Positions 31,863 through 40,512 of a stretch of 64,000 bases of DNA are shown here, piece by piece (the stretch's first letter is position 1; the number at the start of each line of letters is the position of its first letter). A program made the position numbers and the translations under genes. The stretch covers positions 372,001 to 436,000 of the forward strand of contig LJCX01000031.1 of the NCBI GenBank assembly GCA_001298545.1, given 5' to 3'. The stretch is from Actinobacteria bacterium OV320 (GTDB taxonomy: Bacteria; Actinomycetota; Actinomycetes; Streptomycetales; Streptomycetaceae). Under the pieces are notes generated by a model that made no database searches, was not told the origin of the DNA, and was given only the letters and a program-made list of their open reading frames with translations.

Positions 31863-33230
31863 GTGAGCAGCAGCGGCCTCATCTACGCAGTCATTGTCGG
31901 GGCCTGGGCCGCCTACTTGGTGCCGATGTGGCTCCGTAGGCAGGACGAGCTGAACGAGGCCCGTCCGACGGAACGCTTCAGCACCGCCATCCGGCTGCTG
32001 TCCGGACGGGCGGGAATGGAGCGCCGGTACGCCAAGGACCTGCGGGCGCGCTCCACCGAGGAGGGGGAGTCCGACGCCGACGCTCCGGACGCCGTCACCG
32101 CATCGGTGGACGTCCGGTCCTTCGCCATGCCTCCGACCCGCCCGCAGGTGAAGGCGCCGTTCCAGGAGCGGGTGCAGGAACGAGCTCAAGACCGAGCCCC
32201 GGAGCGCGGACAGGACCGAGCCCAGGAACGAGTCCCGGAGCGCGGGCAGGAACGAGGCTCGGGGCGTCCGGAGGCCGGGCGTCCGGAGGTGGCGCGTGAA
32301 CCGGCGCGCGATCCGGCGGCCAAGCCCGCGCACGACCACCGTGAGCAGGGCGCCAAGGCCGCACGTGAAGGCGGCGCCGTTCCGGCCGGCCGTCGGGCGC
32401 CGGTCGCCCGGCGCACGCCCGCCGAGCAGGCGTCCGCCGCGCGCGCCCAGCGCTCGAAGGCGCTCGCGCGCCGCCGGCGCACCACCGTGATGCTCTTCCT
32501 CGCCTTCACGCTCGGCGCGATCGTCGCGGCGGTCGGCGGGCTCGCGTTCCTCTGGGCGCCCGGAGTGCCCGCCGTCCTGCTCAGTGCGTACATCGGGTAC
32601 CTGCGCGCCCAGGAGCGCCGTCGCTTCGCCTTCCAGATGGACCGCAGGCGCGCCGAGGTCGCCGCGCAGCGGCTGCGGGAGCGTCAGCCGCGCCGACGCG
32701 CGCCCGCCCCGGCGAACGCCTCGTCCGTCGACACCGGCCCCGACGCCGGCGCAGAGGAGCCGCACGCGGCCCCCGAGCCGGAGACCGACCCGGGGCTGCT
32801 GGCGCTCGCCGCGGACCGCAGGGCACTCGTCGAGCAGACCGATCACGCGGAGTGGGTCGACCAGCAGCGCGAGCGGCAGCGCCGGCCCGGCCACGGCGAG
32901 AGCTGGGACCCGGTCCCGGTACCGCTGCCGACGTACGTGACCGCTCCGGTCGCCCCCCGGGCGACCTCCGACGTGGATCTCGGGGCGCCGGACGCCTGGA
33001 GCTCGGCCCGCTCGAGTTCGGTGGCGCCCGAGCACGAAGCGGCCGACGCCGGGGACGAACCGGCCGGCGAATCCGACGGGGCGGACCGCGCGGAGGACCG
33101 GGAGGCGGACGGCGACGAGCGGAGCGACGCCCGGCGCGCGGCCTCCGCCCGACGCTCGCGCGAACGCGGCCGCACCCCGCTGTTCGACCAGTACGAGGAC
33201 GGCGAGCGACCGCTGGCCGCCAACGAATGA
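31863..33230 (+). CDS. sepX: SepX/GlpR divisome membrane protein
   Basis: A 455-residue membrane protein. A helix at the extreme N-terminus (SSGLIYAVIVGAWAAYLVPM) leads to LRRQDELNEARPTERFSTAI, a conserved motif of the family. After a long charged Arg/Glu/Gln repeat region (about 95-145) come two adjacent helices (TVMLFLAFTLGAIVAAVGGL, APGVPAVLLSAYIGYL), then an acidic Ala/Pro-rich cytoplasmic tail. This matches SepX, which supports FtsZ ring formation in Streptomyces, and GlpR, the receptor for Glp in corynebacteria. Identification rests on the N-terminus, topology and locus. Start GTG at 31863, probably leaderless. Confidence 0.8.
   Translation: MSSSGLIYAVIVGAWAAYLVPMWLRRQDELNEARPTERFSTAIRLLSGRAGMERRYAKDLRARSTEEGESDADAPDAVTASVDVRSFAMPPTRPQVKAPFQERVQERAQDRAPERGQDRAQERVPERGQERGSGRPEAGRPEVAREPARDPAAKPAHDHREQGAKAAREGGAVPAGRRAPVARRTPAEQASAARAQRSKALARRRRTTVMLFLAFTLGAIVAAVGGLAFLWAPGVPAVLLSAYIGYLRAQERRRFAFQMDRRRAEVAAQRLRERQPRRRAPAPANASSVDTGPDAGAEEPHAAPEPETDPGLLALAADRRALVEQTDHAEWVDQQRERQRRPGHGESWDPVPVPLPTYVTAPVAPRATSDVDLGAPDAWSSARSSSVAPEHEAADAGDEPAGESDGADRAEDREADGDERSDARRAASARRSRERGRTPLFDQYEDGERPLAANE
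32160..32290 (+). repeat. Arg/Glu/Gln-coding repeats within sepX
   Basis: Short units coding for variations of QERAQDRAPERG are repeated about five times, giving a flexible charged linker. Confidence 0.6.
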
Positions 33231-33312
33231 GAGGCCCGTCATCCCGCGCCCGGCCTCGGGGAACGGATTTCCAAGCAGGCCGACCGGGATGCTAGAGTTT
33301 CACTCGTTGCAA

Positions 33313-33386
33313 GGGCCTGTGGCGCAGTCTGGTAGCGCACCTCGTTCGCATCGAGGGGGTCTGGGGTTCAAATCCCCACAGGTCCA
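33313..33386 (+). tRNA. tRNA-Ala (anticodon CGC)
   Basis: A 74-nt cloverleaf: acceptor arm GGGCCTG with CAGGTCC, D arm GCGC/GCGC, anticodon arm CCTCG/CGAGG with loop TTCGCAT, T arm TGGGG/CCCCA with loop TTCAAAT, and discriminator A. The anticodon is CGC, reading GCG alanine codons. CCA is not encoded. A strong terminator follows, and no integrase or repeated tRNA end is seen. Confidence 0.96.
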
Positions 33387-33392
33387 CGCAGC

Positions 33393-33428
33393 ATAGAGCC
33401 CCCGTCGGGTAACCGACGGGGGCTCTAT
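33393..33428 (+). terminator. Terminator after tRNA-Ala
   Basis: A 16-bp perfect stem (33393-33408 with 33413-33428) and a GTAA loop, 6 nt after the tRNA. Confidence 0.9.
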
Positions 33429-33510
33429 CGTGTTCGGGCTCCGTCGGTCCGTCGGTCCGTCGGGCGGTGGTCGTCGCCGGTAATTCAGGTTCGGTGGCAG
33501 GTCCGGTGGT

Positions 33511-36024
33511 TCATGACCGGGGCGGGCGTAGAGCCGGTGTTGTCGAGGTCACTGCCGTGGTGGTTGCGAGCAGGGCGCAGGCTGCCGTTGTCCAGGTGAG
33601 TGCCTGCCAGGGCAGGGCGATGGTCTGCGGGGCCGAGAGCAGATGCAGGGCGGCGCTCAGGCCGGTCAGGTTGACGGCCGTGACCAGGAGGCCCAGCAGG
33701 GTGCCGACCGTCACGGCGATCAGTGCCTCGGTGGCGGCCAGTCGCAGGATCTGGCCACTGGTGGCGCCGGCCCGCCGTAGGGCCGTCAGGTCGGCTCTGC
33801 GTTCGGCGGCAGCCATGGCCAGGGTGTTGGCCACCGAGATGCCGGTGTAGAGAAGCGCGATGCCCAGGACGAGCAGCATGCCGAGCCGGGTCGTCCGGTT
33901 GGTCTGCGGGAGAGCCGCTCGCACCCACTGCGTCCTGCTCGTCACCCGCACACCGTCGACGGTCCGCAGCCGTGCACCCACCGTCGTCGGGTCGGCGCCC
34001 GCCCGTACCCGTACGTCCACGCGGTCCACGCCCCCGCCGCCGGCGTTGGCCGGCGTGACGTAGGCGCCGTTGTCCCCGGTGCCGATGGACAGTACGGCGG
34101 CGATCCGCAGGGTCCTCGGTGTGCCGTCTCCGAGCCACACCCGCACCCGTTGTCCCACCCGGTGCCGCGCCCACTCCTCGGTCACGACGATCGACCCGTC
34201 GTCGAGGTCGGTGAGCCGCCCGGCGGTCAACGGCAGCCGTACGGTGGCGGCGAGCAGCGCCGGATCGGCCGCCCTGGCCTCGGGCTTCACCAGCGCCACG
34301 CCGTCCTCCAGGGTGAACACGGTGGTGGCGGAACTGGCCGACACGACCGTGCCGGGCACCTGCCGCAGCTTCTCGAGTGCTTCCGCCCGCAGGGTTGTTC
34401 CGTCCCGCGGGGTCACCACGAAGTCGGCGACCGTCTGCTGCCGTACCTCCGCGGCCCGCGCCGCGCCGATCGTGGCCGTCGCGCCCAGCAGGGAGCCCGC
34501 CAGCGCGACGGTCACCAGGACGGGCGCGGCCACCGCGGCGGTACGGCGGACCCCGGCGACCGCCCCGGCCCGCGCCAACAGGCCCACCGCCCCCGGCAGC
34601 CGGGGCACCAGCGGACGCACCGTCAGGGGCGAGAGCAGCGCCACCGCAGTGATGAGCAAGAGGGGGCGGCTGATGTACGACTTGCGGTGGAGCAGCTCGC
34701 CCGGGTCGGTCGCCAGCGTGTACGCCAGGAGCGCGCCCGCCGTGAGCAGGAGAGCCGTACCGCACGCGCGTCGTCCCAGGGTCAGCGCGCGCCCGTCCAC
34801 CGAGGCCTCGCGCAGCGCCTGGGCGGGGGCGGTGCGTCCGGCCCGCCAGGACGCGGCGAGCGCACCGCACAGGGCGACCAGCAGGCCCGTCCAGAAGGCC
34901 AGGTGGTACGGCCAGACGCCGGCCGAAGGGCCGCCGATCGCGTACCACTTCGGCGCGAGCCCGCCGTCGACCACCAGCTCGCCCAGGTGCGGCGCGCCGT
35001 ACGTGCCCAGCACGCAGCCCGTCGCCGAGGCGAGCGTGCCGATCAGCAGGGCCTCCGCCAGGACCGTCCGCCGGATCTGGCCCGGTGTCGCCCCGGCGGT
35101 GCGCAGCAGGCCGAACTCGCGGCGCCGCCGGTCGACCGCGAAGGCGAAGGTGGAGGCCACGACGAAGACGGACACGAAGGCGGTCACGCCACCCGCCGTG
35201 CCGAACAGGGCGTTCAGCGCCGTCAGGGCTTCGGCGTCGCGGCCGGGGTCGGCGTCGGCCAGCCGGCGGGCGTCCCCGGTGAGGATCCGTACGTCCTCGT
35301 CCTCGTCGTCGTCCCCGTCCTGGTCCCCGTCTTGGTCCCCGTCCTGGTCCTTGTCCTTGACCGCCGCCCGTACGGCCGCCGCGTCGGCCTCGACGACCAG
35401 TTGGGTCGACTCCGGGGCGAGGCGGGCGGCTTGGGCGTCCGGGTAGAACACGGCGTGCTCGAAGCCGGGGCCGGGGGCGAGTCCGGTGCCGGGTTCCGGT
35501 TCGCTCACCGTCGCGACTGTTCCGACCACGCGCAACGGTCCGTCCGCGGTGTGCAGTCGGGTGCCCACGGTCGCCCAGTCGCCGCTGGTCACCACCTCGT
35601 CGGCCGCTGCCGGGGCCCGGCCCGCGGTCAGCCGGTAGGGGGCGAAGCGGGCCGTCGACCAGGGGTGGCCGACCAGGTCGTCCGGTGCGGCGGGGGCGCC
35701 GGACGCCCGGACCGGGAAGGAGCGGTCCTCGGTGACCGGGCCGAGCGCGCGGAGCGCGGCGACGGTCCCGGCGGGCACCGGGCGCGGCCGGGCCAGCTCC
35801 TTCGTCCGCTCACCGGTGGAGGTCGCCACCCGCAAGGTGTCCTGGCCCCTGACCACCACCGGCGCCGCCGCGAAGCGCTCCGGCGCGCGCACCGGCGCGT
35901 CCAGGGACGCGGCCAGCGCCTGTCCCATCACGGTGAGCAGGGCGACGCCGAGCGCGAGGGCGACGAAACTGCCGGCGAAGGCGGCCCATCGGGCGCGCAG
36001 GGTGTGCCACGCGACGCTCAGCAC
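33511..36024 (-). CDS. ABC transporter permease (FtsX/MacB-like, two FtsX domains)
   Basis: An 837-residue permease. An N-terminal helix (WAAFAGSFVALALGVALLTV) is followed by a large extracytoplasmic domain, then two FtsX blocks (GGVTAFVSVFVVASTFAFAV and LGMLLVLGIALLYTGISVAN, near the C-terminus) and about ten helices in all. A Asp/Gln/Glu-rich stretch (about 225-245) comes from a short repeat. Such permeases pair with LolD-like ATPases to export peptides or lipids or to sense antibiotics. The GTG at 36024 overlaps the end of the ATPase gene by 7 nt. A two-component system lies divergently upstream, as in bacitracin-type resistance modules. Confidence 0.9.
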   Translation of the reverse strand: MLSVAWHTLRARWAAFAGSFVALALGVALLTVMGQALAASLDAPVRAPERFAAAPVVVRGQDTLRVATSTGERTKELARPRPVPAGTVAALRALGPVTEDRSFPVRASGAPAAPDDLVGHPWSTARFAPYRLTAGRAPAAADEVVTSGDWATVGTRLHTADGPLRVVGTVATVSEPEPGTGLAPGPGFEHAVFYPDAQAARLAPESTQLVVEADAAAVRAAVKDKDQDGDQDGDQDGDDDEDEDVRILTGDARRLADADPGRDAEALTALNALFGTAGGVTAFVSVFVVASTFAFAVDRRRREFGLLRTAGATPGQIRRTVLAEALLIGTLASATGCVLGTYGAPHLGELVVDGGLAPKWYAIGGPSAGVWPYHLAFWTGLLVALCGALAASWRAGRTAPAQALREASVDGRALTLGRRACGTALLLTAGALLAYTLATDPGELLHRKSYISRPLLLITAVALLSPLTVRPLVPRLPGAVGLLARAGAVAGVRRTAAVAAPVLVTVALAGSLLGATATIGAARAAEVRQQTVADFVVTPRDGTTLRAEALEKLRQVPGTVVSASSATTVFTLEDGVALVKPEARAADPALLAATVRLPLTAGRLTDLDDGSIVVTEEWARHRVGQRVRVWLGDGTPRTLRIAAVLSIGTGDNGAYVTPANAGGGGVDRVDVRVRAGADPTTVGARLRTVDGVRVTSRTQWVRAALPQTNRTTRLGMLLVLGIALLYTGISVANTLAMAAAERRADLTALRRAGATSGQILRLAATEALIAVTVGTLLGLLVTAVNLTGLSAALHLLSAPQTIALPWQALTWTTAACALLATTTAVTSTTPALRPPRS

Positions 36025-36794
36025 GCGGCACCTGCCGGGGAGAGGGCGGCGCCGTCGGCTGCGGTCTCCAGCCCCGCCATCCGGGTCGCGATCGCCTCCA
36101 CGGACGCGTCGGCGCCGCGGAGTTCGCCGTGGACGCGGCCGTCGACCAGGAAGACCACCCGGTCCGCGTAGGAGGCGGCGAGCGGGTCGTGGGTGACCAT
36201 GACGACCGTCCGGCCGGCCTCGTCCACCAGGGAGCGCAGCAGGATCAGCACCTCGCGGCCGGTGCGGGAGTCCAGCGCGCCGGTCGGCTCGTCGCCGAAC
36301 AGGACCTCAGGGCGGGTGATCACCGCGCGGGCCAGGGCGACGCGTTGCTGCTGGCCGCCGGAGAGCCGGTCCGGGCGGTGACCGGCGCGGTCGGCGAGTC
36401 CGACCTGCCGCAGGGCGTCGCGGACCTGTGCCCTGGACGGGCGGCGGCCGGCCAGCCGCAGCGGGAGGGCGACGTTCTGCTCGGCGGTGAGGGTGGGCAG
36501 CAGGTTGAACGACTGGAAGACGAAGCCGATCCGCTCCCGGCGCAGCAGCGTCAGCCGCCGTTCGCTCAGCCCGGTCAGTTCGGTGCCGCCGATCCGCACC
36601 GACCCCGAGGTCGGCCGGTCCAGCCCGGCGGCGCACTGGAGCAGCGTCGACTTGCCCGAGCCGGACGGCCCCATGACGGCGGTGAACGAGCCCCGGGGGA
36701 GGGCGAGGGTGACGTCGTCGAGCGCGGTCACCCCGGTGCCCGAGGCCCCGTATCGCCTGCTCACGGAGGTCAGTTGGACGGCGTGTGTGGTCAT
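36018..36794 (-). CDS. ABC transporter ATP-binding protein (LolD/MacB type)
   Basis: A 258-residue ATPase. Walker A is GPSGSGKST, the Q-loop region is GFVFQSFNLLPTLTAEQNVA, the signature LSGGQQQRVALARA and Walker B VLFGDEPTGALD, with the H-loop in VMVTHDPLAA. It energises the adjacent FtsX-type permease. The ATG at 36794 was preferred over an upstream start at 36866 that would add an unrelated leader. Divergent from the histidine kinase gene across a 133-bp promoter region, so co-regulation is likely. Confidence 0.93.
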   Translation of the reverse strand: MTTHAVQLTSVSRRYGASGTGVTALDDVTLALPRGSFTAVMGPSGSGKSTLLQCAAGLDRPTSGSVRIGGTELTGLSERRLTLLRRERIGFVFQSFNLLPTLTAEQNVALPLRLAGRRPSRAQVRDALRQVGLADRAGHRPDRLSGGQQQRVALARAVITRPEVLFGDEPTGALDSRTGREVLILLRSLVDEAGRTVVMVTHDPLAASYADRVVFLVDGRVHGELRGADASVEAIATRMAGLETAADGAALSPAGAAC

Positions 36795-36914
36795 GGCCCC
36801 ACGAAACCGTGCGCGCCCCGGTCCCGTCTGTCGGGCAGGACCGAGTCCTGGGGTAGGGCCAGGCATACCCCCGAACCTCCGGTCAGGCCGATGGTCCCGG
36901 CGCGGCGCCCCTTC

Positions 36915-36920
36915 TACGGT
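36915..36920 (+). promoter_or_regulatory. -10 box for leaderless histidine kinase transcript
   Basis: TACGGT ends 7 nt before the ATG at 36928. No ribosome site is present. Confidence 0.5.
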
Positions 36921-36927
36921 GATCGGT

Positions 36928-38301
36928 ATGCAACCCCGAAACGTGTGGCAGGCCTTGATCCGCCCGGGTTACCTGCTGTCGCCGTGGCCCTGGCGGGCCG
37001 TCGCCTACCTGCTGACGGGGGCCGTCACCGGAGCCGCCGTCCTCGTGGGGCTGGTCGCGGTGGTGGCGGTGGGCGGAGTTCTCGCGGTCGTCCTCGTCGG
37101 GCTGCCGCTGCTCGCGGCCGTCGCCTTCGCCGGGCTGCCCGTGGCCGCTCTGGAGCGGCGCCGGCTGCGCCTCGTCGACGCGGACGACGCGCCCGGCGCG
37201 CATGCCGAGCCCGCCGCGCCGGGCCTGCGCAGCTGGCTCACCACCCGGCTCCGGGAACGGGCCACCTGGCGCGAGCTCGGCCACACCCTCCTCGCCGCGT
37301 GCCTCCTCTGGCCGGCCGAGGCGCTGCTGCTGACCGTCGCCCTGTTCGTCCCTCTCACGACGGTCGCGGCCCCGCTGCTGCTGGCGACGGTCGGCGAGGG
37401 CCGTGAGACGAAGGTGCTCAAGGTGTGGACGGTGACCGGCTGGCCGGCCGCCTTCGGCGCCGCCGCGCTGGGCGTGCTGCTGCTGGCCGTGGGCGGGTAC
37501 GCCCTCGGGGCGGCGGCGGGGGCCAGGGCCGCGCTGACCCGGCTGCTCGTCGCCCCGCGCGGGGGCGATCCGCAGGCCAGGGTCGTCGAACTGACACGCT
37601 CACGCGCGCGGTTGGTCGACGCGTTCGAGGGAGAGCGCCGGCGGATCGAACGCGATCTGCACGACGGCGCCCAGCAGCGTCTCGTCGCGCTCACCATGAA
37701 CCTCGGCCTGGCCCGTCTCGACGCCCCGGCCGGCGGCCCCCTCGCCGAGCAGCTCGCCCGTGCCCATGAGGAGGCGGGTGCGGCCCTCGCGGAACTGCGT
37801 GAGCTGATCCACGGCATCCACCCCCAGGTGCTCGCCGACTACGGCCTGGAGGCGGCCGTCGCCGACGCGGCCGACCGCTCGCCCGTCCCGGTGGACGTGG
37901 AGTTCGCCCGGCCGGCGCCGCGGCTCCCGCAGGCCGTGGAGGCCGCCGCCTACTTCGTGGTCCGCGAGGCACTGGCCAACGTGGCCCGGCACAGCGGTGC
38001 GCGGCGCGCACGCGTGCGTGCGGAGCACCGGGGCGGGCGGCTGCTCGTCCTGGAGGTGACCGACGACGGCCGCGGCGGCGCCGACAGCGCCCGCGGCACC
38101 GGCCTCACCGGTCTCGCGGACCGGGTGTCGGTGCTCGATGGAAGACTGACCCTGACCAGCCCGCCGGGCGGACCGACCCTGCTGCGTGTGGAGATCCCTT
38201 GCGAGCCGAGCCCGCCGAACGAGCCGAGTCAGTCGAGCCCGCCGAACGAGCCGAGCGAGCCGCACGCGCGGACGGGAACGGTCAGCGAGGCCTGCGCGTA
38301 G
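36928..38301 (+). CDS. Two-component sensor histidine kinase (NarL/DesK type, HisKA_3)
   Basis: A 457-residue kinase with an N-terminal DUF-type membrane domain of about four helices (AVAYLLTGAVTGAAVLVGLV, ALLLTVALFVPLTTVAAPLL, AAALGVLLLAVGGYALGAAA). The HisKA_3 segment ERDLHDGAQQRLVALTMNLG carries the phosphorylated His, and the ATPase domain has REALANVARHSGARRAR, VTDDGRGGADSARGTGLTG. The last 30 residues are a Pro/Glu/Ser repeat that overlaps the response regulator gene. It presumably senses an envelope signal and controls the divergent ABC exporter. Confidence 0.92.
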   Translation: MQPRNVWQALIRPGYLLSPWPWRAVAYLLTGAVTGAAVLVGLVAVVAVGGVLAVVLVGLPLLAAVAFAGLPVAALERRRLRLVDADDAPGAHAEPAAPGLRSWLTTRLRERATWRELGHTLLAACLLWPAEALLLTVALFVPLTTVAAPLLLATVGEGRETKVLKVWTVTGWPAAFGAAALGVLLLAVGGYALGAAAGARAALTRLLVAPRGGDPQARVVELTRSRARLVDAFEGERRRIERDLHDGAQQRLVALTMNLGLARLDAPAGGPLAEQLARAHEEAGAALAELRELIHGIHPQVLADYGLEAAVADAADRSPVPVDVEFARPAPRLPQAVEAAAYFVVREALANVARHSGARRARVRAEHRGGRLLVLEVTDDGRGGADSARGTGLTGLADRVSVLDGRLTLTSPPGGPTLLRVEIPCEPSPPNEPSQSSPPNEPSEPHARTGTVSEACA

Positions 38302-38933
38302 TCCTCGCCGAGGACGGGGTCCTGCTGCGCGAGGGCCTGACGACGCTGCTCACCCGCTTCGGGCACGACGTCGTGGCGGCGGTGGGCGACGCGCCGGGGC
38401 TGCTGGAGGCGGTCGCCGGCCACGCGCCCGACATCGTCGTGACCGACGTCCGCATGCCGCCCGCCTTCCAGGACGAGGGGCTGAGGGCGGCGGTCCTGCT
38501 GCGCGCGGAGCGGCCCGCACTGCCGGTGCTCGTCCTGAGCCAGTACGTGCAGCGCGCGTACGCGGCCGAACTCCTCGACTCCGGCGACGGCACCGGCGTC
38601 GGCTATCTGCTCAAGGACCGGGTCGGCCAGGTGGAGGAGTTCGTCGACGCGCTGCGCGAGGTCGCGGCCGGCGGCACGGTCGTCGACCCGGAGGTCGTAC
38701 GGCAGCTGCTGCGCCGGCGCCGCGACCCGCTGGCCCGGCTCACCCCACGCGAGCGGGAGGTGCTGGCGCTGGTGGCGGAGGGGCGGTCCAACGGTGCGAT
38801 AGCCCGTCAGCTGGTGGTGTCGGAGGCGGCCGTCGGCAAGCACATCGGCGGCATCCTCACCAAACTCGACCTGCCCCCGGCCGACGACACCCACCGCCGC
38901 GTCCTGGCGGTGCTCGCCTACCTCAGAAACTGA
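38199..38933 (+). CDS. LuxR/NarL-family response regulator
   Basis: A 244-residue regulator. The receiver has VVLAEDGVLLREGLTTLLTR with the acidic pocket, the phosphorylated Asp83 in IVVTDVRMPP, and Lys in YLLKDRVGQV. The C-terminal HTH is LTPREREVLALVAEGRSNGA, IARQLVVSEAAVGKHIGGIL. The only usual in-frame start is a TTG at 38199, which gives a 30-residue Glu/Arg/Ala repeat leader and a 103-nt overlap with the kinase gene. A CTG nearer the receiver (38292) is possible. It is the cognate partner of the kinase. Confidence 0.88.
   Translation: MRAEPAERAESVEPAERAERAARADGNGQRGLRVVLAEDGVLLREGLTTLLTRFGHDVVAAVGDAPGLLEAVAGHAPDIVVTDVRMPPAFQDEGLRAAVLLRAERPALPVLVLSQYVQRAYAAELLDSGDGTGVGYLLKDRVGQVEEFVDALREVAAGGTVVDPEVVRQLLRRRRDPLARLTPREREVLALVAEGRSNGAIARQLVVSEAAVGKHIGGILTKLDLPPADDTHRRVLAVLAYLRN
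38205..38268 (+). repeat. Short repeat in the kinase/regulator overlap
   Basis: GAGCCGAG and CCCGCCGAAC units alternate and code for Pro/Glu/Ser in the kinase frame and Glu/Arg/Ala in the regulator frame. Confidence 0.55.
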
Positions 38934-38983
38934 GGTTCTCCCGGAGCCGAGCGGTCGGAGCCGAGGCTCCTCAGGAGCCGAAG

Positions 38984-39017
38984 TTGCTCAGAGGCCGAGG
39001 TTGCTCAGAGGCCGAGC
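38984..39017. repeat. 17-bp perfect tandem duplication
   Basis: Positions 38984-39000 and 39001-39017 are identical (GTTGCTCAGAGGCCGAG). The second copy covers the last codons and stop of the acetyltransferase gene. Confidence 0.8.
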
Positions 39018-39487
39018 GGCTTGGCGTAGCACCGGCTGTTCTCGTACTCGCGGTAGTAGCCGAACTTCGTGCACGGCGCGTATCCGCTGGAGGTGTACAG
39101 GGCGATGGCTTCGGGCTGCTCGGTGCCGGTCTCCAGGACCATCCGGACGCGGCCGGCCGCCCGCGCGTCCTCCTCCAGCGCGGTGAGCATCCGCCGGGCC
39201 AGTCCTCTGCCCCGCATCTCCCGGATCACGAACATCCGCTTGAGTTCGGCGTCGCCGTCCTCGTGCCCCTCGCCGTCGTCGTCCTGGCTGCGCCAGCCGC
39301 CCGTGGCCACCGGCCGGTCCAGCTCGTCGTACGCGATGAGGTAGACACCGCGCGGCCGCCGGAAGTCGGACGGCTCCAGGACCGTGGCGTCACCGCCGTC
39401 GCCGTAGCGCTCGTGGTACTCGGCCTGGACCTCGTCGTTGAGCTTGACGGCGTCGGGGTGGTCGAAGGCGACTGGACGTATATTCAT
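39005..39487 (-). CDS. GNAT N-acetyltransferase
   Basis: A 160-residue GNAT. The acetyl-CoA loop is MFVIREMRGRGLARRMLTAL, with LETGTEQPEAIALYTSSGYA as the C-terminal motif and a conserved Phe/Tyr-rich end (FGYYREYENSRCYAKPL). The ATG at 39487 lies 7 nt after TACTGT on the minus strand, so it is probably leaderless; the longer frame to 39808 has no support. Divergent from the exonuclease gene. Substrate unknown. Confidence 0.87.
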   Translation of the reverse strand: MNIRPVAFDHPDAVKLNDEVQAEYHERYGDGGDATVLEPSDFRRPRGVYLIAYDELDRPVATGGWRSQDDDGEGHEDGDAELKRMFVIREMRGRGLARRMLTALEEDARAAGRVRMVLETGTEQPEAIALYTSSGYAPCTKFGYYREYENSRCYAKPLGL

Positions 39488-39494
39488 GCTGCTC

Positions 39495-39500
39495 ACAGTA
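39495..39500 (-). promoter_or_regulatory. -10 box for leaderless GNAT transcript
   Basis: TACTGT on the minus strand ends 7 nt before the ATG at 39487. Confidence 0.45.
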
Positions 39501-39626
39501 GTTGTATGCACAATCCTGGAAAAGTCGATTCTGGACCTGGTCCAGTGTGCCGGTATCCGCCGGAGGTCGGACGTCGGAGGGCGCAGAGGGGGGCGGAGGG
39601 CGGAGGCCCGCGCGGGACCGGGCCTG

Positions 39627-39632
39627 TATCGT
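39627..39632 (+). promoter_or_regulatory. -10 box for leaderless exonuclease III transcript
   Basis: TATCGT ends 6 nt before the GTG at 39639. Confidence 0.45.
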
Positions 39633-39638
39633 GCCGGG

Positions 39639-40442
39639 GTGCTGACCGTGACCTCCGTGAACGTGAATGGACTGCGTGCCGCCGCGAAGAAGGGCTTCGT
39701 GGAGTGGCTCGCCGACACCTCCGCCGACGTGCTGTGCCTCCAGGAGGTGCGTGCCGAGCCGGGGCAGTTGCCGGAGGCGGTCCGGGCCCCCGAGGGCTGG
39801 TTCGTCACCCACGCGCCGGCCGCCGCGAAGGGCCGCGCCGGTGTCTCCCTGTACAGCCGTCGTGAGCCGGACGCCGTCCGGATCGGCTTCGGCTCGTCCG
39901 AGTTCGACGGCAGCGGCCGTTACGTCGAGGCCGACCTGCCCGGTGTGACGATCGCCTCCCTCTACCTGCCCTCCGGTGAGGTCGGTACCGACCGGCAGGA
40001 CGAGAAGGTCCGCTTCATGGGCGAGTTCCTGGCCCATCTCAAGGACCTGCGAGCCCGTGCCGCCGCCGACGGCCGCGAGGTCCTCGTGGTGGGCGACTGG
40101 AACATCGCCCACCAGCAGGCCGACCTGAAGAACTGGCGGTCCAACACCAAGAACTCCGGCTTCCTCCCGGAGGAGCGCGACTGGCTGACCCAGGTCTTCG
40201 CCCCGACGGACGGCGGCTACGTCGACGTCGTGCGGTCGCTGCACCCGGAGGTGGCGGGGCCGTACACGTGGTGGTCGTACCGGGGCCGGGCCTTCGACAA
40301 CGACTCGGGATGGCGCATCGACCTTCACGTCTCGACGCCCACCCTCGCGGGCAAGGCCGTCAAGGGATTCGTGGAGCGGGCGGCCACACATGGCGAGCGC
40401 TGGTCGGACCACGCGCCCGTGACGGTGGTCTACGACCTTTAG
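39639..40442 (+). CDS. xth: Exodeoxyribonuclease III / AP endonuclease
   Basis: A 267-residue metal-dependent nuclease of the ExoIII family for base excision repair. TVTSVNVNGLRAAAKKGF, DVLCLQEVRAEP (catalytic Glu), GDWNIAHQQADLKNW (Asp and Asn) and RWSDHAPVTVVYDL (Asp-His) are all in place. PDEVxxxP-like segments are diverged, as in many actinobacterial copies. The GTG at 39639 follows a -10 box by 6 nt and gives the normal N-terminus; the frame is open to 39438. It cleaves DNA at abasic sites and trims 3' ends. Confidence 0.93.
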   Translation: MLTVTSVNVNGLRAAAKKGFVEWLADTSADVLCLQEVRAEPGQLPEAVRAPEGWFVTHAPAAAKGRAGVSLYSRREPDAVRIGFGSSEFDGSGRYVEADLPGVTIASLYLPSGEVGTDRQDEKVRFMGEFLAHLKDLRARAAADGREVLVVGDWNIAHQQADLKNWRSNTKNSGFLPEERDWLTQVFAPTDGGYVDVVRSLHPEVAGPYTWWSYRGRAFDNDSGWRIDLHVSTPTLAGKAVKGFVERAATHGERWSDHAPVTVVYDL

Positions 40443-40512
40443 GGCGACCTCCAGGATGATCTCCTGGGCGACCTGTGGGGCGACGGCGCGTACGACCTGG
40501 GTATGACGGCGA

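Noticed and set aside
33313..33386. tRNA-Ala as integration site of a mobile element
   Set aside because: No integrase, no repeated 3' tRNA fragment and only ordinary chromosomal genes on both sides.
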